From: Clostridiales bacterium
Lineage (GTDB): Bacteria > Bacillota > Clostridia > Oscillospirales > Ruminococcaceae
Length of the DNA stretch: 6,262 bases
Assembly (NCBI GenBank): GCA_029007575.1
Contig: JAQXIB010000179.1
Span: 1-6,262 of the forward strand
Direction: 5' to 3'
The position numbers were made by a program, and so were the translations under genes. This document shows positions 1 through 5,300 of the stretch, in pieces (the stretch's first letter is position 1; the number at the start of each line of letters is the position of its first letter). Below the pieces are notes generated by a model. The model searched no databases, was not told the origin of the DNA, and saw only the letters and a program-made list of their open reading frames with translations.

Positions 1-18
1 CCTTTTGTCGGTAAATAG

Positions 19-27
19 TGGTATAAT
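19..27 (+). promoter_or_regulatory. Extended -10 promoter for the DUF951 gene
   Basis: The sequence TGGTATAAT is a perfect TATAAT hexamer (22-27) preceded by the TG of an extended -10 element (19-20). A normally spaced -35 box would fall at about the first base of the window and cannot be judged; the TTGTCG at 5-10 is only 11 bases from the hexamer, too close to be a usual -35. Transcription would be expected to start near 33-35, about 70 bases before the DUF951 start codon. The match to a housekeeping sigma-A promoter is seen directly; its activity is inferred. Confidence 0.6.
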
Positions 28-28
28 A

Positions 29-61
29 GTCTTACAAGCTGTCACCGGCAGCTTGTAAGAC
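29..61. repeat. Perfect 13-bp inverted repeat, possible operator or leader hairpin
   Basis: Arms 29-41 (GTCTTACAAGCTG) and 49-61 (CAGCTTGTAAGAC) are exact reverse complements around a 7-base loop (TCACCGG, 42-48). The dyad starts one base after the -10 hexamer and spans the expected transcription start, so a transcript starting near 34 would contain only part of the left arm. This placement fits a repressor operator better than an RNA hairpin, although a shortened 8-bp RNA stem could still form. No T-run follows, so it does not look like a terminator of an upstream gene. A near copy of the left arm, AGTCTACAAG, lies at 79-88. Confidence 0.5.
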
Positions 62-104
62 GGATAAGTGAATTTTATAGTCTACAAGACAGGAGGTTAT
101 TTCT

Positions 105-284
105 ATGGATGTTCAGGTAGGCGATATTCTGCAAATGAAAAAAAGTCATCCTTGTGGTGAAAATAACTTTCTCGTTTTGCGAGTCGGTATGGATTTTAAA
201 ATCAAATGCGTCAAATGCGGCAGGCAGGTTATGCTTCCCCGCGCAAAAGTAGAAAAAAACATTAAAAAAATTATGCGTGGCTAG
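105..284 (+). CDS. DUF951 family small zinc-ribbon-like protein
   Basis: A 59-residue protein of the DUF951 family, a short conserved protein of Firmicutes with no established biochemical role. The visible family features are an N-terminal segment starting MDVQVGDILQMKK, the HPCG motif (15-18), a CVKC pair (C35, C38) and the basic MLPR segment (43-46) followed by a Lys-rich tail. H15, C17, C35 and C38 could form a single zinc site, and the many basic residues (isoelectric bias to Lys/Arg) would suit nucleic acid binding; both points are inference. The start is set by AGGAGG at 91-96, 8 bases before the ATG, and the length matches the family's usual 60-70 residues. It has its own promoter and lies 127 bases before prfA, on the same strand. 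It may be co-transcribed with prfA if the intervening hairpin is read through. Confidence 0.88.
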   Translation: MDVQVGDILQMKKSHPCGENNFLVLRVGMDFKIKCVKCGRQVMLPRAKVEKNIKKIMRG

Positions 285-320
285 CCTTTCGGGGCTATAC
301 ATTATTTATTACAAATATCA

Positions 321-326
321 TTGACA
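321..326 (+). promoter_or_regulatory. Lone TTGACA, possible -35 box for the prfA operon
   Basis: A perfect consensus -35 hexamer occurs in the gap before prfA. The -10 positions at usual spacing (16-18 bases) read GATTTT, ATTTTT or TTTTTC, which match TATAAT poorly (three of six at best). It could be a weak promoter or one helped by an activator, or simply chance in AT-rich DNA. It also abuts the hairpin at 328-368, which would cover the -10 region. Confidence 0.22.
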
Positions 327-327
327 C

Positions 328-368
328 GGCTATTCGCCAGTCGATTTTTCCCAAGCGGCGCAATAGCC
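328..368 (+). promoter_or_regulatory. Bulged 11-bp hairpin in the DUF951-prfA gap
   Basis: Arm 328-338 (GGCTATTCGCC) pairs with 357-368 (GGCGCAATAGCC) through 11 base pairs with one bulged C at 361 and an 18-base loop (339-356). The bases that follow read TCTTTATTG, a short and interrupted T-tract, so this could be a weak intrinsic terminator after DUF951 or a leader structure that tunes readthrough into prfA. The large loop and poor T-run make a strong terminator unlikely. The pairing is seen directly; the role is inference. Apart from this and the TTGACA box, the 285-411 gap only holds the prfA ribosome binding site. Confidence 0.4.
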
Positions 369-411
369 TCTTTATTGAAACAGATAAAAATATCAAAAGG
401 ATGGCAATCAT

Positions 412-1482
412 ATGTTTGATAAATTAAAAAATGCAGAAATAAAATTTGAAGAAATCAATCAAAAATTAATGGATCCCGACATAATCAGCGACAATGAACA
501 ATATAAAAACTTAATGAAGGAATATAAAACACTATCGCCGCTGATTGAAAAATACCGTGAATATGTCAAAGCGCAAAAGAGCTTTGACGAGGCCAAGGAA
601 TTATTGGATAACGGCGGTCTGGACAAGGATTTTAAAGAAGTCGTACAGGAAGAATACGAAGAAAGTAAAGAGAAGATGGAACATCTCACCAACGAAATTC
701 GGATTTTACTGCTTCCCACCGATCCGAATGATGAGAAAAACGTTATCGTTGAAATCCGCGGCGGCGCCGGCGGAGAAGAAGCCGCCCTATTTGCCAACAG
801 CCTCTTTCGTATGTATTCCATGTATGCAGAATCCAAGGGTTGGAAAACGGAAGTGCTGAATTTAAATGCAACCGAGTTAGGCGGCATCAAAGAAATCAGC
901 TTCAGCATAGAGGGCGAAGGTGCTTATTCCAGGTTAAAATTCGAAAGCGGTGTGCATCGTGTACAGCGCGTTCCGGAAACCGAATCCAGCGGCAGAATTC
1001 ACACATCCACCGTTACGGTCGCAGTATTGCCGGAAGCGGAAGAAGTGGAATTTGAGATCAATCCCGCCGATTTGCAGATTGATACCTACCGTTCCGGCGG
1101 CGCCGGCGGACAACACGTAAACAAAACCGAATCCGCTATCCGTATCACCCACCTGCCGACCGGCGTAGTCGTCGAGTGTCAGGATGAACGCAGCCAGTAC
1201 AAAAACAAGGACAAAGCTATGAAAATTCTTCGTTCTCGTTTATATGAGGCAAAAATGCGGGAGCACAACGAGAAAATTGCTTCTGAGAGAAAATCTCAGG
1301 TCGGTACCGGAGATCGTTCCGAACGCATCCGTACCTACAATTTTCCGCAAGGGCGCTTAACCGATCACCGGATCGGATTGACATTATACCGGCTGGAAGA
1401 AAACCTCAACGGCAATCTGGACGAACTGATCGACGCATTGGTCACGGCGGATCAAGCCGCCAAGCTTTCTGCCGAAGAATAA
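412..1482 (+). CDS. prfA: Peptide chain release factor 1 (RF1)
   Basis: RF1 recognises UAA and UAG in the ribosomal A site and triggers hydrolysis of the peptidyl-tRNA. At 356 residues it is of normal full length. The N-terminal helical domain covers about 1-105. The GAGGEEAALFA segment (118-128) opens the core domain. The tripeptide anticodon of RF1 (PxT class) is P188-E189-T190 in RVPETESSGRIHTS, which separates it from RF2 (SPF). The catalytic GGQ is G232-G233-Q234 in SGGAGGQHVNKTESAIR, and the usual DRSERIRTYNFPQGRLTDHR signature lies at 301-320. The ATG follows AAAAGG (395-400) by 11 bases; the nearby ATG at 401 is out of frame. Q234 is normally N5-methylated by PrmC, whose gene is often adjacent to prfA but is not seen in this window. 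The next gene begins 64 bases downstream on the same strand. Confidence 0.98.
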   Translation: MFDKLKNAEIKFEEINQKLMDPDIISDNEQYKNLMKEYKTLSPLIEKYREYVKAQKSFDEAKELLDNGGLDKDFKEVVQEEYEESKEKMEHLTNEIRILLLPTDPNDEKNVIVEIRGGAGGEEAALFANSLFRMYSMYAESKGWKTEVLNLNATELGGIKEISFSIEGEGAYSRLKFESGVHRVQRVPETESSGRIHTSTVTVAVLPEAEEVEFEINPADLQIDTYRSGGAGGQHVNKTESAIRITHLPTGVVVECQDERSQYKNKDKAMKILRSRLYEAKMREHNEKIASERKSQVGTGDRSERIRTYNFPQGRLTDHRIGLTLYRLEENLNGNLDELIDALVTADQAAKLSAEE

Positions 1483-1546
1483 TACGTTCCATACCGGATC
1501 AGCCCGACAAAAGGATATCTCTATCCGAGAAAGGAAAGTCTTTTTC

Positions 1547-2617
1547 ATGGCGTTTCATACCATCATTGTTCCGCCTGATACAGAACAGATCAATCATGCG
1601 GCGGCGTTGCTTAGTGCAGGCGAAGTGGTGGGCATTCCCACCGAAACCGTCTACGGTTTAGCCGCTGACGCTTATAATCCCGATGCAATCAAAAAAATAT
1701 TTCTTGCCAAAGGACGTCCGCAGGACAATCCCCTGATTGTCCACATTGACAGTCTGGATATGCTGCCGGAGCTGGTTTTAAGCATACCCGACACTGCAAA
1801 ACGACTTGCGGAAAAGTTTTGGCCCGGTCCCTTGACGATGATATTTCCAAAATCAGAGCGCGTTCCTATGGAAACGACCGGAAACTTAAACACCGTTGCT
1901 GTTCGTATGCCCTCTCATCCGATCGCGCGCCAAATCATCCATGCCTGCGGCTTTCCGCTTGCCGCTCCTTCTGCCAACCTATCCGGCAGTCCCAGTCCTA
2001 CCACCGCCGAACACGTACTGAACGATATGAACGGACGAATCCCGTTGATCATAAACGGCGGCGAATGCGAAATCGGCGTGGAATCCACCGTTATTTCGGT
2101 ATCTGAAGACCGCGTCCGCGTGCTGCGCCCCGGCGGGATCACGGTATCTATGCTGCGCACCTGCGTGGAAAATGTGGAAATAGACAACGGCGTACTCCAT
2201 ATGATCGCCAACGATGTGAAAGTATCTTCACCTGGAATGAAGTATAAGCATTATGCGCCGAAAGCAAAAGTCATCATTCTGGACGGCAGCCGTCAAGCCT
2301 TTGCCGATTATGTGAACAATCATTCACCTTCCAATGTGCAAGACACTTATGCTCTGCTGTTTGACGGAGAAGAAAATCTGGTATCTATTCCTGCCTTGTC
2401 CTACGGCGCAGTTCATGACGGACTTTCACAGGCTCATGGCTTATTTGCCAGCCTACGCAAATTGGATGAGTTAAACGCCAAACTCGTTTATGCGCGATGT
2501 CCGGAAAAAGACGGCGTAGGGCTGGCGGTATACAACCGATTGTTGCGTGCCGCAGGATTTGATGTGATCACGCTTGACAAAACAAATGCTCCATCTGAAA
2601 ACAAAAAGGAGGAATAA
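1547..2617 (+). CDS. L-threonylcarbamoyladenylate synthase, Sua5 type
   Basis: This enzyme makes threonylcarbamoyl-AMP from threonine, bicarbonate and ATP, the first step of the t6A37 modification of tRNAs that read ANN codons; TsaD with TsaB and TsaE completes transfer. The YrdC catalytic domain covers about 10-200, with PTETVYGL (31-38), the KxR motif K55-G-R57 in KGRPQDNPLIVH, PSANLSG (141-147), and ESTVISV followed by VLRPGGI (179-198). The linker SPGMKYKHYAPKA (228-240) and a C-terminal Sua5 domain (about 241-342, ending NRLLRAAGFDVI) show that it is the long two-domain type (YwlC/Sua5, about 350 residues) rather than the short TsaC form. The start is supported by AAAGGA at 1530-1535, 11 bases before the ATG. 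The charged tail, ending in KKEE, overlaps the coaE ribosome binding site, and coaE starts 6 bases after the stop, so the two are probably translationally coupled. Confidence 0.96.
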   Translation: MAFHTIIVPPDTEQINHAAALLSAGEVVGIPTETVYGLAADAYNPDAIKKIFLAKGRPQDNPLIVHIDSLDMLPELVLSIPDTAKRLAEKFWPGPLTMIFPKSERVPMETTGNLNTVAVRMPSHPIARQIIHACGFPLAAPSANLSGSPSPTTAEHVLNDMNGRIPLIINGGECEIGVESTVISVSEDRVRVLRPGGITVSMLRTCVENVEIDNGVLHMIANDVKVSSPGMKYKHYAPKAKVIILDGSRQAFADYVNNHSPSNVQDTYALLFDGEENLVSIPALSYGAVHDGLSQAHGLFASLRKLDELNAKLVYARCPEKDGVGLAVYNRLLRAAGFDVITLDKTNAPSENKKEE

Positions 2618-2623
2618 GTAGTC

Positions 2624-3232
2624 ATGTTGGTGATCGGTCTTACCGGATCCTCCGGCAGCGGGAAATCCACTGTTTCACAATTTCTGCTGGAACAAGGATT
2701 TGCTGTAATTAATTGCGACTCGGTTGCACGTGATGTGGTACGCGTCGGCTCCCCTTGCCTGGCAGCAATTATCGACACGTTTGGCGAAACAGTGCGTGGC
2801 ATTGACGGAACATTAAACCGCCGCGTATTAGCGGATATCGTTTTTCACGACAAAAATAAGCTTGAAAAACTAAACAGCATTATGTATCCGCAAATCATAG
2901 CTGACCTCAAAGAGCAAATCCATCAATATCGAGCAAACCAAACCGAATTTGTCATATTGGATGCTCCGACTTTGTTTGAAAGCGGCGCTGATTCCCTCTG
3001 CAATTGTACGATCAGTGTCATCTCCAACGATACCCTTCGCATAAAAAGAATCATGGAACGGGATAATATAGACGAAGCCATGGCTACCAGCCGCTTGCGT
3101 TCTCAGCATCCGAATGAATTTTATACCCAACGTTCGGACTATGTCATTCAAAATACAGGCAGCCTTGCACAACTGAAACAACAAACACAGGATTTAGTTT
3201 TAAAGCTTCGAAGCAGGAGGGATTATGGCTAA
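2624..3232 (+). CDS. coaE: Dephospho-CoA kinase
   Basis: CoaE phosphorylates the 3'-hydroxyl of the ribose in dephospho-CoA, using ATP, as the last step of coenzyme A synthesis in the cytosol. The 202-residue length is typical. The P-loop GSSGSGKST runs 8-16 with K14 as the phosphate-binding lysine. D32 in INCDSVARDV matches the catalytic aspartate region, and LDAPTLFESG (112-121) corresponds to the family's DxPLLFE motif, with Thr in place of the first Leu. The lid region includes RIMERDN (142-148) with the conserved basic residues, followed by SRLRSQ (156-161). A strong AAGGAGG (2606-2612) inside the end of the preceding gene sets the start, with a rather long 11-base spacer. The last 8 bases overlap the next gene, which points to translational coupling in one operon. 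Confidence 0.96.
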   Translation: MLVIGLTGSSGSGKSTVSQFLLEQGFAVINCDSVARDVVRVGSPCLAAIIDTFGETVRGIDGTLNRRVLADIVFHDKNKLEKLNSIMYPQIIADLKEQIHQYRANQTEFVILDAPTLFESGADSLCNCTISVISNDTLRIKRIMERDNIDEAMATSRLRSQHPNEFYTQRSDYVIQNTGSLAQLKQQTQDLVLKLRSRRDYG

Positions 3233-3797
3233 ATCAAAAAAGAAAAAAGGGCTACTCTTTCTATTTATCGTTCTCATTCTGACAATAGTAGGCTTGGCTT
3301 TTCTGCCGAATTATATTTTAAAAAAGCTTTATCCCATCGGATTTACCGAATATGTGGAACAATATGCCGAAGAATATGACATGGACAAACATTTTATTTA
3401 TGCCGTCATCTATGCCGAAAGCCGTTTTGATCCGAATGCGGTTTCCCATCTCGGTGCCTCCGGTCTGATGCAGCTTATGCCGGATACCTTTGACTGGATC
3501 AAGTACCGCATGAAGGATACCAGAGAATTATCCTACGAAAAAGACGTTTTCGATCCCGAGATCAATATCCAGTACGGTACCTATCTATTATCCTTATTGC
3601 TGGAGGAATTCGGTGACCGAGATGTTGCCGTCATGGCATATCACGCCGGCAGAGGAAACGTACAAAAATGGCTGGATAATTCCAAATATTCTGACGACGG
3701 AAAAACCATTCATACCATTCCCTATGAGGACACAAAAAAATATGTAAACAGTATCAACAAGGCATACAAAATATACACCAAACTATATAAAAATTAA
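3225..3797 (+). CDS. Membrane-anchored SLT-domain lytic transglycosylase (GH23)
   Basis: A 190-residue soluble-lytic-transglycosylase domain protein, expected to cleave the MurNAc-GlcNAc bond of peptidoglycan and form 1,6-anhydroMurNAc ends outside the membrane. The Lys-rich start (K3-K8) followed by a hydrophobic segment (about 9-28) without a lipobox suggests an uncleaved N-terminal anchor with the domain outside. The catalytic Glu is E65 in IYAESRFDPNAVS, followed by GASGLMQLMP (77-86), INIQYGTYLLSLLL (113-126) and IPYEDTKKYV (165-174). The usual AYNAG motif reads AYHAG (138-142), an Asn-to-His change. The start overlaps coaE by 8 bases and is served by AGGAGG at 3215-3220 with a short 4-base spacer; no better in-frame start is seen. 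Such short proteins often follow coaE in Clostridia (recall, not checked). It is a housekeeping wall-trimming candidate, although spore- or division-linked roles cannot be excluded. Confidence 0.93.
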   Translation: MAKSKKKKGLLFLFIVLILTIVGLAFLPNYILKKLYPIGFTEYVEQYAEEYDMDKHFIYAVIYAESRFDPNAVSHLGASGLMQLMPDTFDWIKYRMKDTRELSYEKDVFDPEINIQYGTYLLSLLLEEFGDRDVAVMAYHAGRGNVQKWLDNSKYSDDGKTIHTIPYEDTKKYVNSINKAYKIYTKLYKN

Positions 3798-3819
3798 CAT
3801 CGAAAGGATTCTGAGTATC

Positions 3820-5220
3820 ATGGATAAAAAAAGTGCAGGCAATACCCTGAAAGAGCAATTATTTCTGGAACACAAAAACGGCGGTCTGCTGTTGGACGAT
3901 TCGGAGCTTGCTAAAGCAGATGCTTTTTGCGAAGATTACAAGGCGTTTTTAGATGCTTCCAAAACAGAGCGGGAAGCGGTGGAATACACCATAGCGCTTG
4001 CAGAAAAAAACGGTTTCGTTCCCTTTGAATACAAAAAACGCTATCAAGCCGGTGACAGAGTGTATTACAATAACCGCGGAAAAGCGGTGATTCTCGCCAC
4101 CTTCGGTACCGAACCCATCGAAAACGGCGTGATGATCGCCGCGGCGCATATCGATTCTCCCAGATTGGATCTAAAGCCAAGACCGCTCTACGAGGATAAC
4201 GAATTGGCTCTTTTCAAAACCCACTATTACGGTGGAATCAAAAAGTATCAGTGGACAGTAATTCCGCTTGCATTGCATGGCGTGATCTGCAAAAAGGATG
4301 GCAGCAAGGTGACCATCAACATCGGTGAGGCCGATACCGATCCGGTATTTTGCGTCAATGACTTACTGCCTCATCTCGCCACGGATCAGATGAAACGCAC
4401 CCTCAACGAGGGCGTCAAAGGCGAGGAACTGAATATCTTAGTAGGCTCCCGTCCATTCAAGGATGATGATGCAAGTGAACGGGTGAAATTAAACATTTTG
4501 AATATCCTGAATCAAAAATACGGTATCACAGAAAGCGATTTCCTGTCTGCCGAATTGGAAGCAGTACCAAACTACAAAGCACGCGATTTAGGATTCGACC
4601 GCAGTATGATTGCTTCGTACGGTCATGATGATCGTGTCTGCGCTTACACCGCTTTAATGGCGGCAATCAACTGTACCAAGCCTGCCAAAACAACTGTAAC
4701 GGTACTGGCTGACAAAGAAGAAACCGGCAGCGAAGGCAATACCGGCTTACAGTCCTCTTATCTGAAATACTTTATTGCTGACCTTGCAGAGCCGTTCGGT
4801 GTGAACGGAAGAACGGTATTATCCCATTCCAAATGTCTGTCCGCCGATGTGAATGCCGCGTTTGATCCGACGTTTGCTGACGTCAATGAAAGAAACAACT
4901 GCGCTTACCTCAATTACGGTGTCGTCATCACCAAATATACCGGTGCAAGAGGCAAATCGGGCACTTCGGACGCATCTGCCGAATACGCCGGAGAGATCCG
5001 CGCTTTATTGGACAGCAAAAATGTAGTATGGCAGACCGGTGAATTGGGAAAGGTCGATCAGGGCGGCGGCGGAACTGTAGCTGCATATATCGCCAATTTA
5101 GATGTTGATGTGATTGATTTAGGTGTACCGGTATTATCCATGCACGCGCCTTACGAAGTAGTATCAAAAATTGACGTTTACATGGCATATCGAGCCTTCT
5201 ATGAGTTTTTCTGCAAATAA
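3820..5220 (+). CDS. M18 family aminopeptidase (aspartyl aminopeptidase-like)
   Basis: A 466-residue metallo-aminopeptidase of peptidase family M18, which removes N-terminal residues (often acidic) from peptides in the cytosol using two metal ions. The predicted metal ligands are in their usual order: H110 in AAAHIDSPR, D270 in YGHDDR (bridging), E301 next to the general base E300 in DKEETGSEGN, D343 in SADVNAAFDP, and H442 in LSMHAPYE. The inserted domain typical of M18, which helps form the large oligomer, fits about 120-250. The HDDR and SADV...DP context favours M18 over M42. The start follows AAAGGA (3803-3808) by 11 bases and lies 22 bases after the transglycosylase stop, so it is probably the last gene of the operon. 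The TAA stop is followed immediately by a second in-frame TAA and then a strong hairpin. It has no signal peptide, and substrate preference cannot be read from sequence. Confidence 0.95.
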   Translation: MDKKSAGNTLKEQLFLEHKNGGLLLDDSELAKADAFCEDYKAFLDASKTEREAVEYTIALAEKNGFVPFEYKKRYQAGDRVYYNNRGKAVILATFGTEPIENGVMIAAAHIDSPRLDLKPRPLYEDNELALFKTHYYGGIKKYQWTVIPLALHGVICKKDGSKVTINIGEADTDPVFCVNDLLPHLATDQMKRTLNEGVKGEELNILVGSRPFKDDDASERVKLNILNILNQKYGITESDFLSAELEAVPNYKARDLGFDRSMIASYGHDDRVCAYTALMAAINCTKPAKTTVTVLADKEETGSEGNTGLQSSYLKYFIADLAEPFGVNGRTVLSHSKCLSADVNAAFDPTFADVNERNNCAYLNYGVVITKYTGARGKSGTSDASAEYAGEIRALLDSKNVVWQTGELGKVDQGGGGTVAAYIANLDVDVIDLGVPVLSMHAPYEVVSKIDVYMAYRAFYEFFCK

Positions 5221-5232
5221 TAATTGAAAATT

Positions 5233-5273
5233 AAATCAGAAAAGAAGCGGCACGACTGCTTCTTTTCTGATTT
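5233..5273 (+). terminator. Strong hairpin, probable intrinsic terminator after the M18 gene
   Basis: Arm 5233-5248 (AAATCAGAAAAGAAGC) is the exact reverse complement of 5258-5273, giving 16 perfect base pairs; G5249-T5257 and G5250-C5256 can extend it to 18 pairs around a CACGA loop. The 3' arm is T-rich and is followed by GTATTTC, so the U-tract is partly inside the stem and the downstream tract is broken. It starts 13 bases after the M18 stop codon. The A-rich left arm means it could also work on the other strand, but no gene points toward it from the right. A termination role is likely; leaky termination into metH is possible because the metH start is only 27 bases further on. Confidence 0.75.
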
Positions 5274-5300
5274 GTATTTCTTGAATGGAGGTACATAACT

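Noticed and set aside
282..297. TAGCC...GGCTA hairpin at the DUF951 stop codon as a terminator
   Set aside because: The stem is only five pairs and is followed by TACATTATT, not a T-run.
75..302. 75-codon open frame on the minus strand across the DUF951 gene
   Set aside because: It is antisense to a well-supported family protein, has no ribosome binding site of note and shows no recognisable motif.
459..908. 149-codon minus-strand open frame within prfA
   Set aside because: It lies entirely opposite the conserved prfA coding sequence and its translation has the Ser/Phe-rich look of a shadow frame.
1446..1461. GGCGG/CCGCC 5-bp hairpin near the 3' end of prfA
   Set aside because: It is inside coding sequence, the stem is short, and the following AAGCTTTC is not a terminator T-tract.
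1513..1526. GGATA-TCTC-TATCC small inverted repeat in the prfA-Sua5 gap
   Set aside because: Five base pairs with a four-base loop is easily expected by chance, and no T-run or promoter element accompanies it.
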